Position numbers and translations under genes: made by a program
In this document: piece after piece, positions 31,270 to 39,457 of the stretch
Layout: each line of letters opens with the position of its first letter
Position numbering within the stretch: the first letter of the stretch is position 1
Origin: Methylocapsa aurea
GTDB taxonomy: Bacteria > Pseudomonadota > Alphaproteobacteria > Rhizobiales > Beijerinckiaceae
Direction: 5' to 3'
DNA: 64,000 nt
Assembly: GCF_000746085.1 (NCBI RefSeq)
Contig: NZ_JQKO01000013.1
Coordinates: 62,001-126,000, forward strand
Notes under the pieces: generated by a model
Told to the model about the DNA's origin: nothing
What the model saw: the letters and a program-made list of their open reading frames with translations, nothing else
The model's database searches: none

Positions 31270-32841
31270 CTACTGCATTGCGATCGTGCATACGCCCGCC
31301 GCTGAAGCGCTCCCACTCCAATAGGTGAGATCAAGAACACCTGTCGGAAGGCCCGAATTCGAATAGATCTTTGGGTTGCCGGTGACGGTAACCGCCCAGG
31401 CGCCGGCGCGCATGAGCTTGATATCGGGGGTGCCCGCCCCGAGCGGAACGGTGAATGATTGCACGCCCGCGGATACGGTCTTGGTATAGGTGGTGCCGCC
31501 GGTCTGGACAAAAATCGTTCCGGGCGCTTTGAGAAACGCGAGAACCTCGACCTTATCCTGCGGCGTTTGTGGATATGACAAGCGCGTTGTCTGCGACTGC
31601 GCCGGGGCAGCCGCCTGCGTCGATTCCTTGCGGTAGAAATAATAGAGGACGTCATGCGTGATCGCCGGTTGAACGCCGGTTCTGTACCAGGTCGAATAAT
31701 AGCCAGTCAGATTGTAAAAGCCGGTTCCGCTGTCGCCAGTCGCGCTCATCGCGGGTGCGATATGAGTAGATTCGGTAAAGTCACTCCATGTAGCAATATG
31801 GACAATATCCGCCTTGCTCTGAATGACGCCGGCCCAAGCGTTTCGGTAGGCAAGGCTGTTGTACGCTTCATCATAGATGAAGTCTTTTGGCCGATAGCCC
31901 TGTGGCGTGATGCCCGCAAGGAAAATTGGAGCTCTCGAGGAGCGCACCCGAGAGGCCCCAAGAAGCGTCCAGCTTAACTGGTCAGGCGTTCCAGGATTGG
32001 CCCAATTGCCAAGCCCGACGCTAATGCTCGCGTATTGGTCAACGTATGTTTGTGCCAAGCTGCCAAAAGTGGGCAGGAAGGCAATATTAATTCCCTGTGC
32101 CTTCAACCCATTTAGCGTCGAGGACCATGCGCTTGGGCTGACCCTCTCGGATGAAAACGGCGACAGGACCAAGCGTCCGTCAGTATGATGGTAGAGGGAA
32201 GGATGGGCGTATACAGCTTTGACTATGGTCGTCACCGCGCTGGTATTTCCTGCGAGCGCGGACATGTCTGGCATGAGGAGAATTTTGAAGCGCGGGTCCA
32301 CCGCCTGCGCTGCTTGAAGCATCATTTGTAGCTTGCCCCCGGCGGCAGCCTCGCCAGTGCTCATAACGTTAAACGCAAAGCCGTTAATGCCTCGGGCAAT
32401 CGCTAGCCGGATTTCCTTCTGCATATTGAGTGATTGCCAGTTCGAGGCCGCCATCGGCGCGCTTGGCAAAGGACGAGCGCGCAGAAACCCTCCCTGCCCT
32501 AAGAACTTATTATTTTCCCCATGAGGATTGAGATAGTTTACTGTGTAATAGTCCTTGGTCCATACTAGATTATCTATGGATATCGGAAATGGATAGAAAT
32601 AGTGAGCGAAAACCTTTTTTGGCGAATTGAGGACCGCATCTGCGGAAGGCGGGTCAATTGGCAGACAAGGGTCAGTGCTGGTTGCCGCGAAAATTGGACC
32701 GTTTAGTAATAGTATAAGCAGAAATGATGCGAAAGCGTGCATTTTTTTCTTTCGCATTCGAATTATTGGCGAAGATGGTTTCATCACGCTTCTGGCAGGC
32801 GACGGACGCCCAGGCTGAAAAACTTCGCTTTGTCTTTGCAT
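31270..32841 (-). CDS. Secreted glycoside hydrolase family 71 protein
   Basis: A 523-residue exported protein. After a positively charged start comes a signal peptide (MHAFASFLLILLLNGPIFAA, residues 34-53). The body matches GH71 alpha-1,3-glucanases: KKVFAHYFYPFPISIDN at the entry, GINGFAFNVMS, KILLMPDMSAL and the late catalytic-type motif IATWSDFTESTHI. The C-terminal about 110 residues form a separate beta-rich part (FVQTGGTTYTKTVSAGVQSF). Bacterial GH71 members are uncommon, and an alpha-glucan or local exopolysaccharide is the likely substrate. GGGA seven bases before ATG 32841 supports the start. Confidence 0.85.
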   Translation of the reverse strand: MQRQSEVFQPGRPSPARSVMKPSSPIIRMRKKKMHAFASFLLILLLNGPIFAATSTDPCLPIDPPSADAVLNSPKKVFAHYFYPFPISIDNLVWTKDYYTVNYLNPHGENNKFLGQGGFLRARPLPSAPMAASNWQSLNMQKEIRLAIARGINGFAFNVMSTGEAAAGGKLQMMLQAAQAVDPRFKILLMPDMSALAGNTSAVTTIVKAVYAHPSLYHHTDGRLVLSPFSSERVSPSAWSSTLNGLKAQGINIAFLPTFGSLAQTYVDQYASISVGLGNWANPGTPDQLSWTLLGASRVRSSRAPIFLAGITPQGYRPKDFIYDEAYNSLAYRNAWAGVIQSKADIVHIATWSDFTESTHIAPAMSATGDSGTGFYNLTGYYSTWYRTGVQPAITHDVLYYFYRKESTQAAAPAQSQTTRLSYPQTPQDKVEVLAFLKAPGTIFVQTGGTTYTKTVSAGVQSFTVPLGAGTPDIKLMRAGAWAVTVTGNPKIYSNSGLPTGVLDLTYWSGSASAAGVCTIAMQ

Positions 32842-33712
32842 AACGGTCCCTTTTGACGCGGAAAACGATATGCTTTGGGATATTTTAAAATTATGTCTGC
32901 AACATTTGAAAATTATGTCTGTAACAAGAAAATGTCAGGATGCATTAGTTATCACGGTCACGCTTTAGTAGCGATAGCGCTTATTATATAGAAATGCATA
33001 TGATATAATAGTTACAACTATAATAATGATTTATATATGGCAGACGCATGAATAACATTTATTATATAAACAATAAATTGGCGGCGTCACAAATGCGACA
33101 AAAGCAACAAGAACATTGTAATGAGGTACTTGCTAATATAAGTATTATATTTGCAAGATATATAATATTTTTGTCATACTTTTATTTGTATTTTATTTAT
33201 GTATTTGCTGTATAATAACGGGCTGTATAGAGTATTAAGGTCCACCGTCATTCGCCGTCCTGGTAAATTATTGTCATTTATGTATTTAATTCAAGGCCTG
33301 CCGCAATTGGGTTTGCCGCGAGGCTCACGCTGAATGTGGCGTGGGCGCGGATCGAGGCCGCCGAAGATAGCGGCGAACGTTACGGTCCAATTGTTGACCA
33401 GATAGGCCTTCGCCGGATCGATCATTTCTGAGAAAAAAATGCAGGCCGGTCTCGCCGGCAGATTGTTCGGGCGACCGCCCAGCCGCGCTTGCTCCAAGCG
33501 CGCGCGGCGCGGCTGTAGGGCGCACGCGCCTACATTCTGCGTGTTGACTGGAACGTTCGACTGAATTGACCGGGTCGCGCCGCCCTATAGACCGCCGAAC
33601 CGATCTGCCTAAAACCGCATCGAGGGCGCTTCGATGCACAGTTTAATCGCTCAAAGTCGGGACCGCCGGCCCTTGTAAGGCGACAGCGGTCCCATATGCG
33701 CAAGACTGGGCC
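32842..33712. other. AT-rich gap at island edge
   Basis: About 870 bases. 32870-33290 is extremely AT-rich (TATATAAT-type runs) and without genes; 33300-33700 returns to high GC. A minus-strand frame at 33291-33497 with the piece EMIDPAKAYLVNNWTVTFAA could be a gene relic but matches no family I know. The composition jump near 33290 may mark the right boundary of the accessory segment. Confidence 0.5.
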
Positions 33713-35455
33713 TTATAGCGTCTTCAGATATTCCAGCAGCGCTTTCTTTTCCTCGGGACGCAGCTGTGTGCCGAATTCGTGGCCGCAACGACTGTCGCCG
33801 GAGTTTCGGTCGGAGCAATCGGTCGTTTGCAAGGAATAACCAAATTTGGTCTGTTCGGTCGCGAGCCCGACATGCTCCTTGTCATAGGCCGGCCCGACGT
33901 TGAAAGCGCCGACGCGCTGCGCCGCCGGTTTGAGCAGTTCGTCCAGGGTCGGAACGGAGCCATTGTGCAGGTAGGGAGCAGCAGCCCATATCCCTTCCAA
34001 CACTCGGGCTTCGAAAACATGCTGCACGGGCTGGGCGGCGCTTGGACTCGGGAGCTTCGACCGATTAAATGCGCCCTTCAAGTCCTGCATGGCCGGCGGT
34101 AGTTGGAAAAGCTGGAGCGCCTCCTTCCCATCCTGCGCCAGGGCCTGCGGAACGTAATTCTGCAAGATGGAGCCCATAACCGACGTCTGAAGCACATTGA
34201 ATGCGCTGTCGGTCTCCTTCAGGGGCTGCGTGATGAAAGGAATTTTGGCGCCTTCCAGAACGCCCGTTTGCGCGGTCCAAGCCAGGATGTCGTATTCTTT
34301 GGTATCAGTGCCGACGTCTTGCAGCGGCGTCGCCCAGGTTTGAACATCGCGGAAGCGGACCTCGCCCGGCCGAATCCCGTGGCAATCGCCGCACCCGCCC
34401 TGCGCGGTTGTCCAATTGTAGATTTGCTTGCCCCGTTCGGCCAATGCCGCGTCGACTGGCCACGGCCATTTCGGCGGGCCGATTTGCGTGACCAAATGTT
34501 CTAGCTTGCCAAGTCCATCGAAGTTGGCGGAATTATTGTTGAGATAGTTGACGCCAAGGAGATGCCACCGATCTTTTTTCGGCTCAAACACCCCGAACAC
34601 GCCGTAAAGTTCGCCAAGATTACGCGCCAGACCCAGCATGTCATTGCCATTGTCGGCAAAGCCCGGCCACTGCGTCTTGTCCTGTATTGGCGCATTCCAG
34701 AGAAATGGATAACGGACCGGAGCATTCGCCTGCTTGATGTTCTCGGGGATCAAATAGCTCGGCGGGGGCCCGAGATCGAGGCCCGTCAATCGGTTAAAGA
34801 TCATGCCCACAGCATCGAGCCTGCCAGGACCCCAGGGCGATTTTGGCAGACTGCGCGTTATCAGCGTGTGATAGCGCAAATACCAAGCCTGCAGGTTATC
34901 GCGGAGCGCCTCCGCGTCGGCTGGCTTTGGAGCCGCGACGCCGAGCGCTTCGCGCGCGAAGGCTTGGAATATCGCATGATCCCCAAGGACTCTTCCGACC
35001 GCCGCATCGATGTCCGCCAGCAAACTCTGGAAATCGACGATCGCGGGGCCGCCATCGATCCTGTACTCTTTTCCATCCACCGAAATTTGTCGCGTGTGAC
35101 AGGCGGAGCAGGTCATGCCGACCAACTGGCTGCCTTGCGGCCCGGAGGTGGAAAATCCGACGGGTAGGCCATCGCCCCCGGCAGGGTTCCGCAAATAGCC
35201 GTAGCGGCCGAGACCATCGGCCAAGAACGAAGAACCGTCGGATTGTTTGAGGGCTCTAAGCCATGCAAGCGGCATGATCCGCGAGCCCTGATCTTGAGTG
35301 TAAAAATCAGCGCGCGTTGCTGGCGTCCAGTTGGGCCCTTGATCGAGGAAAATGGGATCGGAATCCGCTGCTCGGATTGAAACAGACGATGTGACGGCTA
35401 CAGCGCAGAGCGCGACGCCGCTTAAGCCGCCCTTTGCCCAAGAATATGCTTTCAT
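33713..35455 (-). CDS. Periplasmic dihaem cytochrome c, RoxA/RoxB-like
   Basis: A 580-residue exported protein (signal peptide to about residue 30, SIRAADSD). Two c-type haem sites: Cys116-Ser-Ala-Cys119-His120 and Cys355-Gly-Asp-Cys358-His359. The C-terminal signature APYLHNGSVPTLDELLKPAA and ILAWTAQTGVLEGAKIPF are typical of the family related to cytochrome c peroxidase/MauG that includes rubber oxygenases RoxA and RoxB. Those are longer (about 680), so function is open: oxygenase, peroxidase or other redox role. Shine-Dalgarno GGGAGG is present before ATG 35455. Not in an obvious operon. Confidence 0.8.
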   Translation of the reverse strand: MKAYSWAKGGLSGVALCAVAVTSSVSIRAADSDPIFLDQGPNWTPATRADFYTQDQGSRIMPLAWLRALKQSDGSSFLADGLGRYGYLRNPAGGDGLPVGFSTSGPQGSQLVGMTCSACHTRQISVDGKEYRIDGGPAIVDFQSLLADIDAAVGRVLGDHAIFQAFAREALGVAAPKPADAEALRDNLQAWYLRYHTLITRSLPKSPWGPGRLDAVGMIFNRLTGLDLGPPPSYLIPENIKQANAPVRYPFLWNAPIQDKTQWPGFADNGNDMLGLARNLGELYGVFGVFEPKKDRWHLLGVNYLNNNSANFDGLGKLEHLVTQIGPPKWPWPVDAALAERGKQIYNWTTAQGGCGDCHGIRPGEVRFRDVQTWATPLQDVGTDTKEYDILAWTAQTGVLEGAKIPFITQPLKETDSAFNVLQTSVMGSILQNYVPQALAQDGKEALQLFQLPPAMQDLKGAFNRSKLPSPSAAQPVQHVFEARVLEGIWAAAPYLHNGSVPTLDELLKPAAQRVGAFNVGPAYDKEHVGLATEQTKFGYSLQTTDCSDRNSGDSRCGHEFGTQLRPEEKKALLEYLKTL

Positions 35456-36177
35456 GCCATTAGCCCTCCCGAAACAATGGCTTAACCCTAGAGCATGTTC
35501 TTTATGAATGATGATCGGCTTTTTACGAGTCCGACATGCTCCAACATTTTAGATCTCGCTAATTCTCTCACCGACTCTGAAGCGCTTTAGCGCGTCGCCT
35601 GAGGACCTGCGCTCCGAACAAAACCAGCAAATTGCACAATTAATGGGTCTCATCAATCATCAAGGGCCTGCCTGATTCAGTTGAAACCTCTCAGCGCGAT
35701 CTTCGCCTCGCCGAGGTTATCCGATCATGTGGCGAGGTCAATGATCGCTGACGGCAGGCCTTTCGGCAAGGCTGCCAGGTTCTGGTCCTAATAGAGAGGC
35801 TGCGCCGGATCGCCGATACGACGAACGGAAGCTTGGGAGGGAGGACAGCTCCAATCCATTGGCGCAACGCCGGCGCAACCTCTCCTTTCCATAAAACGCG
35901 CAGCGCCGGATAAATCCGCCATACAAAAATTAATAATAGGCAATATTTCGTAGTCGATGGCCGCGCGGCGCGCCGCCTCGGCGCAACGCCTACGCTGTCA
36001 ATGCAACAGGGGCAACCGAACCGCCGCAATCAACCGCAGGGTGTCGGCGAAGACGGCCTCGGACATTCGGCGGCTGAACATAAGAGGCTCTGATTCGTCT
36101 GGCTTTCGCTGTTATGCGGCTCGCTGACGGCCGCAGGCCGTGATTGGCGATTGTCTGTCTGTAGCCCCCACATTGGA
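35456..36177. other. Gap with REP-like unit
   Basis: About 720 bases. 35491-35545 is a GAGCATGTTCTTT...CGACATGCTCC palindromic unit. The rest, 35600-36177, has minus-strand frames of up to 112 codons without recognisable family; one (about 35738-35926) may be a relic of a mobile gene but cannot be assigned. Confidence 0.5.
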
Positions 36178-38298
36178 TCAAGGCTGCCCAGCTCTGTCTT
36201 GAAGCCTCTTGGACATGGCTTTGACGACGACATCCTCGCGCCGTTCCGCGGCGAGCTTTTCGAACAACTCGGCGGCGCGTCGCGGATCCACGGCAGCTAC
36301 TGCAAATGCGGCGAGATACTGCTCCCGCCATTTGACCGTGGCGCCGGTCGGCCAAGGCTCGAAGACCGATAGAGCCTCGTCGCGGCCTCGAACGAAAATA
36401 GCGCCCAGCGGCCGGAGGATGGCGGAGTCGCAGCGCGCCGCCGTCGCCGGCCCGACGCAAATCGCTGAGCCCAGCTCTTTGTTCGCGGCCTCGAAGCGGG
36501 CGGCGGCATTCACGGCGTCGCCATAGGCTGTGTAATCGAGCTTGGAGCGCAATCCAACGTCGCCGACAATGGCTTGTCCGGTTTCGATCCCGATCCGCGT
36601 GCGGCCAAAGCCGATCGCCAGGGGACGCGGCATGGCGCGGTAGGATTCGGTCCATGCATTTATCGCGATGGCGCATTCAACGGCCATTTGCGGATGGCCG
36701 GCGAGATCGAGCGGCGCATTGAAGAGCGCGTGGGTCGCATCGCCGACAATCTTGTCGACCATCCCGCCGTGATCGACGACGATCGTGGCGATCCCCTCGA
36801 AATATGCGTCCAACACGCTGACCAGCTCTTCCGGATCGGCGCGATGCGTCATGGCCGTGAAGCCTTCCGCGTCGGTAAAGAGCGCGGTCACCTCCCGGCG
36901 TTCGCCGCTGAGCTTCAACAGTCCTGGCTCCCGGACGATGCGCCTGACGACCTCGGGCGCGAGATGTTGCTCGAAGCGGCGGCGCACCAGCATTTCCCGG
37001 CGATGCGCCGCCGCGAAAGAGGCCACCGACACCCCAAGAAAGACAATCGCCGTGACAAGCGTTGGGGATAGCGGATCGATGAGCCGGTCCGCGAAATGCA
37101 AACCGGCAATCGCGGCGATCCACGTGAGAGCCAAAATGCCCACGACGGAGAGTGCGCCAAGAAGGGGCGGCAAAGCGGCGCCGGCCGCGGCCGCTAGAAT
37201 GCCAAACCCACAGAGAAGGAGGTCTTGACCTAGAGTTGCGGCGATAAGCGGGCGCGGAAACCGTCCCGAGAGCATCTGCTCGATCGCGTCGGCCTGTATC
37301 TGCGCCGAAGGCGTCAGCGGATCGCTCGCCGTGGCGCGCAATCCTCCAAGCTCAGGAGCCGATCCGCCGATCAACACCAGCGCCCCGGCAAGTCGAAAGG
37401 CGTCGACATTGCCGCGAACGATGTCCAGCGCGGATATGGTTCGCGCGGCGCGCCGGTTCAGCTCCGTGGGCAGAAGCCGGAGCAATCCATCGCGCGGGAA
37501 GTGAATCTTGAGATCGCCGGTTGCGAGTATGGAGGGATCCGCCTGTAAAAAATAGGTCGAGGCGCTATAGGCAAGCCGGACGGCTTCAAGGGCGAGGCCG
37601 GGAGCGATATTCGAATCGACGGTGACGAGATAGGGAACATGACGGACAACCCCATCGACATTGGCCGGAAGGGACAGCGCGCCGATCCCGCTTGCCGTTT
37701 CCATTAACAGGGGCAACGGTCCGACCGCCCCTGGAGCGCTCCAGAGCCCCTCCAGCGGGGGCGCTCCGCGCATGATCACCGGCGGCAGGAACAGCGCGCT
37801 CGCCCCTTGTGGATCGAGCACGAATCCAAGAACCAACGGAACGCGTCTGCCCGCCTCCGCAAGTCGCTTGTCGCCATCGGGCAATTCCTCGGCCAGCTTC
37901 AACAGGTCGGCGCGGCTGCTCATCGCGCCAACTTGGCGGGCGAGCGCGGCGGGCGACCGCGAATCGGCCTCGGCAAAGAGGATGTCCAAAGCGACAACAG
38001 CCGGTTTGGCGGCGGCGACCGCCTCCAAAAGACTGGCCGTCGTCGCGCGCGGCCAAGGCCAGGGTCCCAGCGCCTCGAGCGAACGCCGGTCGATGTCGAC
38101 TACAATGACGCTTGGCTCGCCTTGGCGCTGGCTTTGCGGCGCCAGCCATTGATCCGCGGCGAGGGCGAGATCGTAGCCATTTTCGCGAAAGAGCTCGCGC
38201 CAAGCCATAGGCGACAACAAAATGGCCGCCAGAAGGGCGGCGACCGCTATGGCGCCAACCGCGATCGCAAACCGATGCATCCCAAACCGGTCGAGCAT
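36178..38298 (-). CDS. CHASE2-domain class III adenylate/guanylate cyclase
   Basis: Membrane-bound cyclase of 706 residues. One N-terminal helix (10-32), an extracytoplasmic CHASE2 sensor (about 45-345), three helices (about 352-432), then a cytosolic class III cyclase domain (about 465-640). Catalytic residues are complete: metal Asp476 (LFTDAEGF) and Asp520 (VDKIVGDATH), Lys516 with Thr591 region (KLDYTAYGDAVN) for the base, Asn597 and Arg601 for the transition state. The layout suggests cAMP rather than cGMP (inference). CHASE2 cyclases are often encoded with FecR proteins, as here, 420 bases upstream. A cAMP-binding glutaminase fusion lies just beyond. Confidence 0.92.
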   Translation of the reverse strand: MLDRFGMHRFAIAVGAIAVAALLAAILLSPMAWRELFRENGYDLALAADQWLAPQSQRQGEPSVIVVDIDRRSLEALGPWPWPRATTASLLEAVAAAKPAVVALDILFAEADSRSPAALARQVGAMSSRADLLKLAEELPDGDKRLAEAGRRVPLVLGFVLDPQGASALFLPPVIMRGAPPLEGLWSAPGAVGPLPLLMETASGIGALSLPANVDGVVRHVPYLVTVDSNIAPGLALEAVRLAYSASTYFLQADPSILATGDLKIHFPRDGLLRLLPTELNRRAARTISALDIVRGNVDAFRLAGALVLIGGSAPELGGLRATASDPLTPSAQIQADAIEQMLSGRFPRPLIAATLGQDLLLCGFGILAAAAGAALPPLLGALSVVGILALTWIAAIAGLHFADRLIDPLSPTLVTAIVFLGVSVASFAAAHRREMLVRRRFEQHLAPEVVRRIVREPGLLKLSGERREVTALFTDAEGFTAMTHRADPEELVSVLDAYFEGIATIVVDHGGMVDKIVGDATHALFNAPLDLAGHPQMAVECAIAINAWTESYRAMPRPLAIGFGRTRIGIETGQAIVGDVGLRSKLDYTAYGDAVNAAARFEAANKELGSAICVGPATAARCDSAILRPLGAIFVRGRDEALSVFEPWPTGATVKWREQYLAAFAVAAVDPRRAAELFEKLAAERREDVVVKAMSKRLQDRAGQP

Positions 38299-38330
38299 TG
38301 CTGCGCTTCGTTAGAGCATGACCCGAAATG

Positions 38331-38434
38331 AGAGCATTTTCGCGCGAAGTGGATACCGGTTCGCGTTAAGAAAATGCAACAAAACAAAGACCTAGAGCTG
38401 CTTTCTGATTCCGCCGAAACTGAAAGCGCTCTAG
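38331..38434 (-). repeat. Long REP-like repeat, copy 2 (inverse)
   Basis: Runs AGAGCATTTTCGCGCGAAGT to CTGAAAGCGCTCTAGAGC, the inverse complement of the element at 11566-11668 with few changes. In the FecR-cyclase gap. Confidence 0.7.
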
Positions 38435-38506
38435 AGCCGGATGACTTTGGACAGAATCGCAACGCGATCTCGTCCAAAGTCTGAATCCGCCTCTCATCAA
38501 AGAGTT

Positions 38507-38557
38507 AGAGCATGATGTCGTCCGAAAACCGGTGTCCACTTTTCGGCATCATGCTCT
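38507..38557. repeat. Palindromic REP-like element
   Basis: Outer arms AGAGCATGATG / CATCATGCTCT and inner arms CCGAAAA / TTTTCGG give a double-stemmed palindrome. Same design as 45961-46012. Could stabilise or end the fecR transcript. Confidence 0.7.
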
Positions 38558-38719
38558 AGTGCGGAGTTAAGTGAACCAAACCGTAGCCAAGGGCGCAACA
38601 AGCCGTGAAAATCCAGCCGCGGTCAAATGCGGGGCACTCTCCGCGTCAATCCGATCCCGTTGCGATTTCCGCTATGACCATGACGAGGCGGCAGGAGCTC
38701 TGCTGCGCCGTTCAGCGCC

Positions 38720-39364
38720 TTACGCGACGCTGTCCAGCGCGGCTTGGACCCGCGCCGGCTTCCAAATAGCGGCCGGGGTCGGCGCCGATCCCGGCTGCGC
38801 GATATTGGTCCCTTGGCCGGCGCGCAGCGACACCCGGCTTCCCGCCGCCGAGACGACGACGGCGCCATATTGGACGAACACGCCGAAAACGCCCGCGCTT
38901 GGCCCCGCGAAAAAGCGCGTTCCGCGCACCGCGATCAGACCGAACGAGCTTCGAATTTGCATCCGGGCGGGCGCGGCTCCCGCCGGACGGTCGTAAAGAA
39001 TCGGCCCCGATTCCAGCGTAATTTCGCCCCCGGCGTTCGCCAGGAACCGATCTATGGTGAGCCGCGCCTTCTGGCCGACGAGGACCGTCGTGTCTTTGCC
39101 GAGGCGCAATCTCAGGCGCGCATCAACGCCGGTTTCGATCATTTCATTGATGAACACGGGCGCCGCGCGGTCAAGCAATCGGCGCTCCAAACGCCCTTGC
39201 GCAAAGGCCTCTCCCTTCACGTCCTCGACCAAGCCAATCCTCTCGGCTGTCTGCGCCTGGGACACATCAGGGATCAGCATCGCAGCGCCAGCCGCGGCGA
39301 GGCGAACCAGCGCGCGACGATCCAGCTCATTCATGTGCATGTTGTCTGCGGCAGGATCGTTCAC
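38720..39364 (-). CDS. FecR-domain exported protein
   Basis: A 214-residue protein with a twin-arginine-like signal (DRRALVRLAAAGAAMLIPDV, cleavage near SQAQ) and a FecR domain: GKDTTVLVGQKARLTIDRFL and IRSSFGLIAVRGTRFFAGPS. FecR domains in this setting are periplasmic and are commonly found with CHASE2 cyclases, where they may present or be sensed with the CHASE2 part. AGGAGG five bases upstream favours the GTG at 39364 over nearby starts. It is on the same strand between the glutaminase fusion and the cyclase. Confidence 0.85.
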   Translation of the reverse strand: MNDPAADNMHMNELDRRALVRLAAAGAAMLIPDVSQAQTAERIGLVEDVKGEAFAQGRLERRLLDRAAPVFINEMIETGVDARLRLRLGKDTTVLVGQKARLTIDRFLANAGGEITLESGPILYDRPAGAAPARMQIRSSFGLIAVRGTRFFAGPSAGVFGVFVQYGAVVVSAAGSRVSLRAGQGTNIAQPGSAPTPAAIWKPARVQAALDSVA

Positions 39365-39457
39365 CAATGCCTCCTGTTCTTAACTCAGCGCGATGTCGGA
39401 GTTATGCGTTGAATGGATCTCAACGCGAGGATTGAGATGATCGAACAAGCTCCGGTG

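Noticed and set aside
35691-36029. Minus-strand frame of 112 codons between cytochrome and cyclase
   Set aside because: No family recognised and no start signal; could be a mobile-gene relic, but nothing supports a call.
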